From CAZVRZ01 sp964629965 (GTDB taxonomy: Bacteria; Chloroflexota; Anaerolineae; Anaerolineales; UBA4823), in assembly GCA_964629965.1 (NCBI GenBank), contig CAZVRZ010000105.1:1-19221 (forward strand): a stretch of DNA of 19,221 nt, written 5' to 3'. Below, piece after piece: positions 1 through 6,717 of the stretch (its first letter is position 1; each line of letters starts with the position of its first letter). The notes beneath the pieces were generated by a model, which was not told the origin of the DNA, searched no databases, and saw nothing but the letters and a program-made list of their open reading frames with translations. Both the position numbers and the translations under genes were made by a program.

Positions 1-55
1 CTATCTTATAGTTCCCAATGACGATCAATGATTATAGCTCTATGATCTTTTGAGT

Positions 56-83
56 TTGCCAGGATCATCAGAACGATTATAAT
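56..83 (+). promoter_or_regulatory. Sigma70-like promoter of the zinc-ribbon gene
   Basis: TTGCCA at 56-61 and a perfect TATAAT at 78-83 are separated by 16 bases. Transcription would start near 90, giving a leader of about 40 bases before the ATG at 131. This is the best consensus promoter in the window. The rest of 1-55 is AT-rich and shows no gene. Confidence 0.65.
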
Positions 84-117
84 CTATGTATAGCGCATGA
101 AGCCTTGAGATATTGGC

Positions 118-122
118 AGGAG
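118..122 (+). promoter_or_regulatory. Ribosome binding site that decides the start at 131
   Basis: AGGAG lies 8 bases before the ATG at 131. The in-frame TTG at 113 would put this site inside the reading frame and has no comparable site of its own, so 131 is preferred. Confidence 0.65.
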
Positions 123-130
123 ATATTTTT

Positions 131-718
131 ATGGAACCACGAATTTTTCATGGAGAATTAACACCCGAGCAAATTGCCCGAGTGCTCACTGCTCGCTTTA
201 ACCAGGCCAATTTACGAGCCCAACAGGTAGGGAACGGCAATCAGATTGTGATTCAGATCGCGACGCGGGAAAGACCCCAATCCGGCGGGAATACTGCCCT
301 GAGCGTTACCATGCAAAAAGTTACTGATGGTGTGTCGGTTCAGATCGGCAAGCAGGCCTGGTTAGGATTGGCAGCCAGCCTGGGATCCACCGCGTTCAGT
401 GCGCTGCGCAACCCTCTCAGCTTATTAGGACGTCTGGATGATCTTGCACAAGATATCGAGAATATCAAGTTATCCGAACAAGTATGGGGTGCAATCGAAT
501 CAGCCGCCCAGGCGGCGGGGGCATCTTTTGAGCTTTCTGAACGCCTGCGGCGGATCATGTGCCAGTATTGCAGCATCGCCAACCCGGTGGGCGAACCGGC
601 CTGTATCGCTTGCGGTGCACCGTTGGGAAAAAGCCAGCCACGTACTTGTTTGAACTGTGGTTTTGTCACACGTGCTAACGAGAGCATCTGCCCCAACTGT
701 AAGAAACCTCTCAGCTAG
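131..718 (+). CDS. Double-zinc-ribbon protein of unknown function
   Basis: A 195-residue soluble protein whose function is not known. Residues 1-140 form an alpha/beta region with no signal peptide. It begins with a TPEQ-type helix and contains a moderately hydrophobic Gly/Ala stretch (about 72-92) and a conserved-looking NPLSLLGRLDDLAQDI segment. The C-terminus carries two zinc ribbons: C144/C147 with C158/C161, and C173/C176 with C187/C190. This architecture recurs in Chloroflexi genomes, to my recollection. The ribbons suggest a structural or protein-interaction role, not a demonstrated enzyme activity. It is transcribed alone from its own promoter and converges on the gene ending at 788. 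The start at 131 has a good Shine-Dalgarno; a TTG at 113 would add six residues. Confidence 0.85.
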   Translation: MEPRIFHGELTPEQIARVLTARFNQANLRAQQVGNGNQIVIQIATRERPQSGGNTALSVTMQKVTDGVSVQIGKQAWLGLAASLGSTAFSALRNPLSLLGRLDDLAQDIENIKLSEQVWGAIESAAQAAGASFELSERLRRIMCQYCSIANPVGEPACIACGAPLGKSQPRTCLNCGFVTRANESICPNCKKPLS

Positions 719-742
719 AGACAACGAACAAAGACCGATTAA

Positions 743-777
743 AGCGAGCAGAGGATCTTGACCTATCTCCACTCGCT
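743..777 (-). terminator. Probable terminator of the leftward glucan operon
   Basis: Read on the minus strand, 777-767 pairs with 753-743 over 11 positions: six Watson-Crick pairs, two G-U pairs, then three more Watson-Crick pairs. A TTTAATC tail follows. On the plus strand the two wobbles become A-C mismatches and the tail is AAACAATT, so the signal favours the leftward transcript. The U-tract is weak. It lies between the convergent genes ending at 718 and 788. Confidence 0.45.
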
Positions 778-787
778 AAACAATTCG

Positions 788-1459
788 CTAGGGGGCACGC
801 AGCAATCTCAATGCTTGATGAACGATGGGGAAGAGTTCAATTTCATCCGCCTGTCCAGGCGGAGCGAATGACATCGCCTGCTGCCCACTCAAACGCGCTT
901 CCAGGCGCACAGCAAGCCGCTCGAGGGCCGGTAAAGCATCCAGGTAACCCACCTGCCCGATCAAGTAAGCAGCTTGTTTGCGGATAGCAATCTGCTGTTT
1001 ACGATCACTAATTATTTCCAGCAGGTAGCTACCGACATAAGGGCAAACATTGAGCAGGTATGAGAGAGATAGCGCCAGTTCAGGACGGCGGGATACTACA
1101 TCCAATAATCCCCACAATGTATGGAAGGGCATATGCCCAAGGTAAGCAAGGATAACCTGCCGGACCGGGTCGATGGCCTGCCTGCCCACGCTTCCGGAGA
1201 GCAAGCCGCCTAACAATTCGAGGATACTGCCACGCAGCAACAGGTCAGGCTCATCCAGACGAGTTGCTACCAAATACGCAACCAGCGGGGAAAGCCGCGG
1301 CGCATCCAACTCTAGCAAGCGGTCCAGAGCCTCTTGCCGGGCCATGGTGTTTCCTGCAATCAATTGTTCGCAGGCGCCCCACACGGCTGGAAATAATTCG
1401 ACCATTCCGCTGCCTGCCTGCATTGTTTCGAATAATACGGGTTGAGAAGATGAGATCAT
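788..1459 (-). CDS. HEAT-repeat-like helical protein coupled to the GH13_20 amylase
   Basis: A 223-residue, mostly alpha-helical, Leu-rich protein without a signal peptide or clear membrane span. Repeated helical pairs (for example around RQEALDRLLEL, LLRGSILELLGGL and IRKQAAYLIGQVGYLDALPAL) resemble HEAT or armadillo repeats, which usually mediate protein contacts. I do not recognise a specific family. The ATG overlaps the amylase stop as ATGA (1456-1459) and is preceded by GGAGA 9 bases upstream, so this start is preferred over an in-frame TTG at 1480. The overlap implies translational coupling, so the product is likely made in step with the cytoplasmic amylase. An adaptor or assembly role is an inference from context only. 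Confidence 0.75.
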   Translation of the reverse strand: MISSSQPVLFETMQAGSGMVELFPAVWGACEQLIAGNTMARQEALDRLLELDAPRLSPLVAYLVATRLDEPDLLLRGSILELLGGLLSGSVGRQAIDPVRQVILAYLGHMPFHTLWGLLDVVSRRPELALSLSYLLNVCPYVGSYLLEIISDRKQQIAIRKQAAYLIGQVGYLDALPALERLAVRLEARLSGQQAMSFAPPGQADEIELFPIVHQALRLLRAP

Positions 1460-2853
1460 GCTAACCAATCTCCGCTCCAAGGTTCAAGCCTGATCGATAT
1501 GAAACCATTTTCAAGTTTGAACTCACTACCTGTCAACAAGCTGCGCGCCATCTGCCCCTTACCCCAACCTATCTGAGCGATGGGTATGTTCACCTGGCGG
1601 GCTTCAGCGCTGGCATTCATGATCACCAGGATCTGCTCAGTGCCCAGCCGGCGGATAAAAACACAACAGGCCGGATCCAGGTCGGCGCAGATTGAAACAC
1701 AATCTCCCCGGCGCAAAACTGCGCTATCTTTGCGGAGAGAGATCAAGCGCCGCGCCCAATCTCGCAACTCCATATTCCATTGCCTGGTATCCCAAGGGAA
1801 CGCTTTCCGACATTCCGGATCTTTTCCACCGGTCAAGCCAATTTCATCACCATAATAAATCGAGGGGGCGCCTGGATAAGCAAACTGAAATAGAAACGCC
1901 AGTTTCGTTTTCTGAATATTATCTTCCAATTTGCTCAAGATCCTTTCGGTATCATGCGATCCCAGAGGAACGAACATGGCATAAGCATTTTCGCGCGGGT
2001 AAAAATTTAGCAATTCTTTCATTTTGGTATAAAAATCGGGCACATTCAAAGTCCCGGCATATAACAACCGGAGGAGAGCATCCCTGACAGGATAGTTCAT
2101 CAACCCATCGAAATGACTATCTCCGACCCAATGTGCATCAGCGGTCCATATTTCGCCGAGTAGATATGCATCCGGATTAGCCGACTTTACCACAGAGCGA
2201 AACTCAGCCCAAAACGTATCATCGTTGATCTCGTTAGGAACATCCAAACGCCAGCCATCAATACCAAATTCAATCCAATAACGCGCCACATCCAGAATGT
2301 GACAACGCACCTGGGGATTATCCGTATTGAATTTTGGCAAGTGTTTCATTCCCCACCAGCCTAAGTAATCGCGCGCTTCTCCATACGTAAAAGCATCTAC
2401 GGGCAGGTGTTTAATGTGGAACCAATCCAAATAAGGAGAATGTTCCTGATTTTCTAAAATGTCATTAAATGCAAAGAAACCGCGCCCGCAGTGGTTGAAA
2501 ACGCCATCCAATACCACTTTGATCGAGGCTCGATGAGCCAGGTTGAGAAAGGAGCGAAAGTCTTCCAGGGTGCCTAATTTTTCATCGATATGATAATAAT
2601 CCGTTGTGTTGTAGCGATGATTGGAAGTTGCCAGGAAGATCGGATTGAGGTAAATCGCAGTGATTCCCAGGTCAAGGAGATAATCAAATTTTTGAATCAT
2701 CCCCTGAAAATCGCCTCCCTGGAAACCCCAGATCGTTGGGGACGACCCCCAGGGCTTGACATTTTGAGGATCGTTTTCCGGATCCCCATTCGCAAAACGA
2801 TCTGGAAAAATTTGATAAAAAACCGCATCCTGAACCCAATCGGGGACTGTCAT
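1456..2853 (-). CDS. Cytoplasmic GH13_20-type amylase (neopullulanase/cyclomaltodextrinase-like), no CBM34
   Basis: A 465-residue GH13 glycoside hydrolase expected to cleave alpha-1,4 (and possibly alpha-1,6) bonds in maltodextrins, cyclodextrins or pullulan. The visible signatures are region I DGVFNH (116-121), region V LPKFN (172-176, close to the MPKLN of the neopullulanase group), region II GWRLDVPNE with nucleophile D204, region III GEIW with acid/base E234, and region IV GSHDTE with D301. A C-terminal beta-domain follows. There is no signal peptide, so it should act in the cytoplasm on imported oligosaccharides. GH13_20 enzymes are usually near 580 residues with an N-terminal CBM34. Here the barrel starts almost at once (DAVFYQIFPDRF), so that module is absent. 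GGAGAGG at 2861-2867 supports the start. It follows the binding-protein gene by 67 bases with no terminator. Confidence 0.9.
   Translation of the reverse strand: MTVPDWVQDAVFYQIFPDRFANGDPENDPQNVKPWGSSPTIWGFQGGDFQGMIQKFDYLLDLGITAIYLNPIFLATSNHRYNTTDYYHIDEKLGTLEDFRSFLNLAHRASIKVVLDGVFNHCGRGFFAFNDILENQEHSPYLDWFHIKHLPVDAFTYGEARDYLGWWGMKHLPKFNTDNPQVRCHILDVARYWIEFGIDGWRLDVPNEINDDTFWAEFRSVVKSANPDAYLLGEIWTADAHWVGDSHFDGLMNYPVRDALLRLLYAGTLNVPDFYTKMKELLNFYPRENAYAMFVPLGSHDTERILSKLEDNIQKTKLAFLFQFAYPGAPSIYYGDEIGLTGGKDPECRKAFPWDTRQWNMELRDWARRLISLRKDSAVLRRGDCVSICADLDPACCVFIRRLGTEQILVIMNASAEARQVNIPIAQIGWGKGQMARSLLTGSEFKLENGFISIRLEPWSGDWLA
1469..1473 (-). promoter_or_regulatory. Ribosome binding site inside the amylase 3' end
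   Basis: GGAGA on the minus strand sits 9 bases before the ATG at 1459 and within the last codons of the upstream amylase. It supports the ATGA overlap start over the TTG at 1480. Confidence 0.6.
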
Positions 2854-2920
2854 ACTTGTTCCTCTCCAAATACTTTTAAGCGGTTTGTTTATTTCACGAA
2901 CCCAAATTGACTTTAAAGGT

Positions 2921-4594
2921 CTAACGTACAGTCTCTATTCTACTTGATATTTCCCGAAAAGTTTGTTCCAAGGCCTGGCGAGGGTCAATTCCTTGATCGA
3001 GTACCTGCCAGATCATCGTATCCAAGGCAGTAAAGTAGATCGAGCGAATGTCCGATTGAAGAGCAGCAGGATAGGCAACACCTGTAGCCAGCGATTCAAC
3101 CGCCTGCCGCACCAAGGTATCCCTGGGCATGGCTGTCATAGTGCTGGGAATCCAACCTGTCTCCGCCAGGCGACTCTGAATTTCAGGAGTCAAGAGAAGT
3201 CCCATGAATACCAAAGAAATGAAATGATCTTCGCCAGACTGCTCGCGGATATTCGAGTTCAGAAAGACACCTTGTGACTGAACATAACCAGCCAGTTGAC
3301 CTGAAGCGAGGCCAGGCCAGGGGTCAATCGCCAGGTTATCCGGTCCAATCGCTTCGGCCAGCTCCCCTCGTCGCGAGACTTCCGCAATAATATACCCGGC
3401 TTTTCCGGCCTTAAAGAGAATCACATCGTCTACACCGTTAATTTCTGTAACGCCCAACCGATGGAACGACTGGATCAAATCCAGCCATTGCTGTGCATAT
3501 TGATAATCGTTTTGGTCGAACCGAGGGTAACCGTCTTCGTCCAGCCAGCGCCCGCCCAGGCCTTGCAAATGGGCCATTGAAAAGAAAGAGCCCACATCAA
3601 AGAAGAAACCTACCGTTCCACCGCGAGTCACCTCCGTGGAGGCCGCCAACAGATCATCAAATGTTGTCACCGGATCGGCGAGGATGGCTTTGTTACGATA
3701 CAGCACCACTCCTTCCACGGTATACGGCAAACCAGTCACTGCCTGGCGATGGCGTAGTGCGCCTAAGGCCGCCGGGTTGATCGTTTGCTCGAATTCCGCC
3801 GACATATACGGCGCGATGTTCTCGATCAGGCCGCGATCGAACAGGTAGCCCCCCCATTCGGCTGTTCCTAATAATAACATCGGCCCGCCCCGATTGTAGG
3901 CCGCCAATTCATACCGGCTGAGAAGAGCCTCTGTGGGAATATAGGACACATCGAATGTAACACCCGGATAAGAGGCTTGAAAGGCTTGCACTGCCTCGTG
4001 CAAAACCAGAATTTGCGGCTCTTGCCAGGAATGCAAAATCCTTATGGTTCCAAGGTAACTGGAAGAAGGTGGTTTCACCGGCAAAGGCACGAATTCAGTA
4101 GGCGTGGGCGAAGGACTGGCAACAGTCGTTGCTGTTTCTAGTACGCCTGGAATACCCGCAGCGGGGATATCTGTGGCATTCCCAGAAGCAATCGGTTGAT
4201 CGGGAGTTTGGCTTAGCTCAGGAAAAACAGGCGCAGTTGATACAGGGCCAGGATATACCGTATCCACAGGCACAAGAGTTGCCTGCGGCTGAGGATAAGA
4301 AGTCTCATTCCCATCTGGCAATGCTTGTAGATCGGCATCAGGCGTGGCAAGCGGCAAAACAGGGGCCTGCGGGACTGGATATACCGTAGCCTGTTCAGAA
4401 GCAGTAAGAGGGGCTTCCACAGGGTAAAGTTTATCCGGGGTTGCCAAGGCAGTTGCCAGCGCTGGAAAGCCGACATTGGTCAGCGCAGGTGTGCTCTGTA
4501 GAACCGGCGGCTGGCAAGCCGCCAAGCTCGCTCCACAGACAGCCAACCAAAGAGCGAGAAAAAGCAGCTGAAAGGCGAAGAGCCAAGTTTTCAC
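2921..4594 (-). CDS. Lipoprotein sugar-binding protein (family 1 SBP) on a long Pro/Thr-rich tether
   Basis: A 557-residue extracellular substrate-binding protein of the SBP family 1 (maltose-type) class, probably for maltodextrins given its neighbours. A hydrophobic signal (4-20) ends in the lipobox LAAC with lipidated C27. Residues 28 to about 178 are low complexity, rich in Pro, Thr, Ala and Val, with YP-centred repeats at 57, 72, 100 and 114. The binding domain follows from about 182, with typical pieces such as GLPYTVEGVVLYRNKA, FDDLLAAS and FKAGKAGY. The start is GTG: a TGA lies in frame two codons upstream, and GTG places the signal peptide at the N-terminus. There is no good Shine-Dalgarno. 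Permease and MalK-type ATPase genes are not in this window, so they must be encoded elsewhere or the protein only captures or presents sugar. Confidence 0.88.
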   Translation of the reverse strand: MKTWLFAFQLLFLALWLAVCGASLAACQPPVLQSTPALTNVGFPALATALATPDKLYPVEAPLTASEQATVYPVPQAPVLPLATPDADLQALPDGNETSYPQPQATLVPVDTVYPGPVSTAPVFPELSQTPDQPIASGNATDIPAAGIPGVLETATTVASPSPTPTEFVPLPVKPPSSSYLGTIRILHSWQEPQILVLHEAVQAFQASYPGVTFDVSYIPTEALLSRYELAAYNRGGPMLLLGTAEWGGYLFDRGLIENIAPYMSAEFEQTINPAALGALRHRQAVTGLPYTVEGVVLYRNKAILADPVTTFDDLLAASTEVTRGGTVGFFFDVGSFFSMAHLQGLGGRWLDEDGYPRFDQNDYQYAQQWLDLIQSFHRLGVTEINGVDDVILFKAGKAGYIIAEVSRRGELAEAIGPDNLAIDPWPGLASGQLAGYVQSQGVFLNSNIREQSGEDHFISLVFMGLLLTPEIQSRLAETGWIPSTMTAMPRDTLVRQAVESLATGVAYPAALQSDIRSIYFTALDTMIWQVLDQGIDPRQALEQTFREISSRIETVR

Positions 4595-4600
4595 AATTCA

Positions 4601-4630
4601 ATTATCCCACACCCAATAGGATTTCGCCAA
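4601..4630 (-). promoter_or_regulatory. Possible promoter giving a leaderless binding-protein transcript
   Basis: On the minus strand, TTGGCG (4630-4625) and GATAAT (4606-4601) are 18 bases apart. The expected transcription start, about 7 bases after the -10, coincides with the GTG start at 4594. The absence of a Shine-Dalgarno fits a leaderless mRNA. A weak TTACC/GGTAA hairpin lies upstream at 4639-4656. The match is modest, and the gene could simply be read through from 6435. Confidence 0.3.
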
Positions 4631-4707
4631 AAGTATCTTTACCAAAAGAATGGTAAGAACGGCGAATTACAGAGCAAACTGTTGGAGAAGCGACTACCCT
4701 GAGAACA

Positions 4708-6435
4708 TCACTTTGAGGCCGCTTGAAGTTGAATAACCAGGGTGCAATAAGGGGGCAAAGACTGGCCTTCAGGCAAGGGTTGATAAGCATCCATGCCACC
4801 GGTCGAAGTGGCAATTAACTCTGCAAAGGGTTTACTCTTTTCCGGTCCGCCGGTAAACAAGAGAGGAACGGCCCGGTAACTTCCAGTCAGAGCGCCATCT
4901 TTCAGAGAAAAGGTGACATCAGAAAGAGCATCCTTGGTAAAGTTCACGATCACTAAGATCGTTTCCCCCTGGCTGACACGCAAGTAAGCCAACGCTTTCC
5001 GGTCGCTGGGAATAATCTCAATATAGTCGCCTATTCGCAAAGCAGCATGTTGGTTCCGTAAAGAAATCAACAAACGGTAATGTACCAATAAGGAACCAGG
5101 ATCGTTTAACTGCGCGGCAACATTTTTCTCTTTATAATCCGAGTTGACTGGCCGCCAGGTATAGCTGGCTGTTGAAAAACCAGCATTTTTATCAGCGTTC
5201 CATTGCATGGGCGTACGGATATTTTCGTCCGGCTTGACGCCCAACATGCCAATTTCTTCTCCGTAGTAGATAAAAGGCACTCCAGGCGTGGTTAGCAGAA
5301 CCGAGGCGGCCAGCTTGGCGCGCTGCGGATCATTCAGCATCTTGTTCATCGTTCGATCTTGATCATGATTGGTCAAGAAAACTGCATATTGACCCGGCTT
5401 GAAGGATTTGGTTGTTTTCGCCAGCCCATTGCGAACCGTATTGGCACTCAAAGTGCCTGCACCGCTGACCATCGTGCCAGCCAGGTCGAAATCGAAAGCC
5501 AGGTCCAACTCATCACCTTCCAGGTATTTTGACACCTGATCGGTTGAACTCCAAACTTCACCAACGGTCATAGCCTGGGGATTATAACTTTTGTAGGCTT
5601 TCCGGAAAGTTTCCCACCAGGTATGGTTGGCGGCAGAGTTTTCCTGCGTTTGACCTGCCTCGACAATATGCTTGGCAGCATCTAAGCGGAAACCATCCAC
5701 ACCCACATCCTGCAGCCAAAACTTCGCTACATTCTCCATTTCCTTGATCACCGCAGGCTCGTTGTAATTAAGGTCCGGCATACCTTCCCAGAAGATAGCA
5801 TAGTAATAGCCGTTATCGGTCTTGTACCAAACCTGCTGCCCCCAAGGGCCCGGGTAACCAGGGTCGGTATCAGACCATATATACCAGTTGCGAAAAGAGG
5901 AAGATGGATCCTGCCTGGCCTGGGAAAACCAGGCATTGCCGATCGAGGTGTGATTCATCACCAGATCAATGATCACACGGATACCTCGTTGATGCGCCTG
6001 ATCAAGGAAATGCCTGAAATCATCCATCGTACCGTATTGAGCGTTGATAGCATAGAAATCACTCACATCGTAGCCGTGATATGAGGGCGAAGGATGAACC
6101 GGCATCAACCACAAACCGGTAATGCCCAGGTCGGTGGATGTTTCCGGCTTGCCATCATTAAGATAATCCAATTGTTCGGTCAGTCCCTGAAAATCCCCAC
6201 TACCATCGCCATTGGTATCCTTGAAGGAGCGAACAAACACTTCATAGAAAACAGTATCATTCCACCAGGGGTAGCCGTCCGTACCTTGCGGCAAGCCCGT
6301 GACCGGGGCGACTGCAACCGGAATTGGTGCACGGTTTAATAAAGCCCAAGCAAGCACTCCTATGATCACCACCAAAAGTAGCAAAAAGTAAAGTATCTTT
6401 TTGTCGACCATCGCTAAGCGGTTATTCTTGGACAT
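4708..6435 (-). CDS. Membrane-anchored alpha-amylase, GH13_36-like
   Basis: A 575-residue GH13 enzyme facing outward that should hydrolyse starch, glycogen or maltodextrins at the cell surface. A single hydrophobic helix (about 13-33) after a basic start, with no lipobox Cys, suggests an uncleaved signal anchor. Signatures are region I DLVMNH (157-162), region V MPDLN (219-223), region II GFRLDAAKH with nucleophile D252, region III GEVW with E293, and region IV LTNHD with D358. MPDLN is the known mark of the GH13_36 group, intermediate between oligo-1,6-glucosidases (QPDLN) and neopullulanases (MPKLN). The insert LNDGKPETSTDLG (92-104) also fits that group. A C-terminal beta-domain follows. 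AAGGAGAGG at 6439-6447 fixes the start. It is the first gene of the leftward set. Confidence 0.9.
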   Translation of the reverse strand: MSKNNRLAMVDKKILYFLLLLVVIIGVLAWALLNRAPIPVAVAPVTGLPQGTDGYPWWNDTVFYEVFVRSFKDTNGDGSGDFQGLTEQLDYLNDGKPETSTDLGITGLWLMPVHPSPSYHGYDVSDFYAINAQYGTMDDFRHFLDQAHQRGIRVIIDLVMNHTSIGNAWFSQARQDPSSSFRNWYIWSDTDPGYPGPWGQQVWYKTDNGYYYAIFWEGMPDLNYNEPAVIKEMENVAKFWLQDVGVDGFRLDAAKHIVEAGQTQENSAANHTWWETFRKAYKSYNPQAMTVGEVWSSTDQVSKYLEGDELDLAFDFDLAGTMVSGAGTLSANTVRNGLAKTTKSFKPGQYAVFLTNHDQDRTMNKMLNDPQRAKLAASVLLTTPGVPFIYYGEEIGMLGVKPDENIRTPMQWNADKNAGFSTASYTWRPVNSDYKEKNVAAQLNDPGSLLVHYRLLISLRNQHAALRIGDYIEIIPSDRKALAYLRVSQGETILVIVNFTKDALSDVTFSLKDGALTGSYRAVPLLFTGGPEKSKPFAELIATSTGGMDAYQPLPEGQSLPPYCTLVIQLQAASK

Positions 6436-6465
6436 ATTCCTCTCCTTGGTTCATAGCAGCCAACT

Positions 6466-6479
6466 CTACTATCTAGTAG
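6466..6479. promoter_or_regulatory. Palindrome over the leftward transcription start (candidate operator)
   Basis: CTACTA and TAGTAG flank a 2-base centre. The palindrome touches the -10 of the leftward promoter and covers its expected start point, where a bound repressor would block transcription. The binding protein is unknown. Confidence 0.4.
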
Positions 6480-6507
6480 TATAGCAGGGGAATGAACGGA
6501 ACAGTAA
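6478..6507 (-). promoter_or_regulatory. Promoter of the leftward glucan operon
   Basis: On the minus strand, TTACTG (6507-6502) and TATACT (6483-6478) are 18 bases apart. TGC directly before TATACT gives an extended -10. The start would lie near 6471, leaving a leader of about 35 bases before the ATG at 6435. Confidence 0.55.
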
Positions 6508-6525
6508 GCGGTAAGCATCACCAAA

Positions 6526-6554
6526 TTGCGGCCCGGTTTGAATAATAGTATACT
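6526..6554 (+). promoter_or_regulatory. Promoter of the rightward GH13-GH31 operon
   Basis: TTGCGG at 6526-6531 and TATACT at 6549-6554 are 17 bases apart. The start would lie near 6561, giving a leader of about 157 bases before the ATG at 6718. The -35 matches three of the six consensus bases well; the -10 matches five. Confidence 0.5.
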
Positions 6555-6647
6555 AATTATACGTTTCGATGCAAATTACGATCGGCCGAAGTGTTTTATC
6601 ACATTCACTTGAGCAAAGCGGTATTTGGAGCCAAAATATTATTCAAA
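6537..6647. repeat. Long-range 11-bp inverted repeat in the divergent region
   Basis: TTTGAATAATA at 6537-6547 is repeated exactly as its reverse complement at 6637-6647, 89 bases away. The first copy lies in the spacer of the rightward promoter and the second in its leader. Two distant sites of this kind could be bound by one dimeric regulator. The region is AT-rich, which raises the chance of coincidence. Confidence 0.45.
6546..6555. promoter_or_regulatory. Perfect palindrome over the rightward -10 (candidate operator)
   Basis: TAGTATACTA reads the same on both strands and contains the whole rightward -10. It shares TATACTA with the leftward -10 region. Confidence 0.4.
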
Positions 6648-6667
6648 ACACTTTCTGCGGTTTTGAA
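6642..6667 (+). promoter_or_regulatory. Leader hairpin upstream of the GH13 alpha-glucosidase
   Basis: TTCAAAAC (6642-6649) and GTTTTGAA (6660-6667) form an 8-bp stem with a 10-base loop. The left arm overlaps the second half of the 11-bp inverted repeat, so DNA-binding and RNA-folding readings compete. No U-tract follows, so it is not a terminator. Confidence 0.4.
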
Positions 6668-6717
6668 ATCCAACGGAAAGATTCAGTGAACAATCATGAT
6701 TAAGGAGAAAGACTGAT

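Noticed and set aside
113..130. TTG start for the zinc-ribbon protein
   Set aside because: It would include the AGGAG ribosome site in the frame. The ATG at 131 has that site at ideal spacing.
1460..1480. TTG start for the HEAT-like protein
   Set aside because: The ATG at 1459 forms an ATGA overlap with the amylase stop and has GGAGA 9 bases upstream; the TTG lacks comparable support.
6589..6605. CRP-like site (AAGTG ... CACATT) in the divergent region
   Set aside because: Only one half-site resembles the consensus and the arm spacing is wrong. The cyclic-nucleotide-binding protein in this window has no DNA-binding domain.
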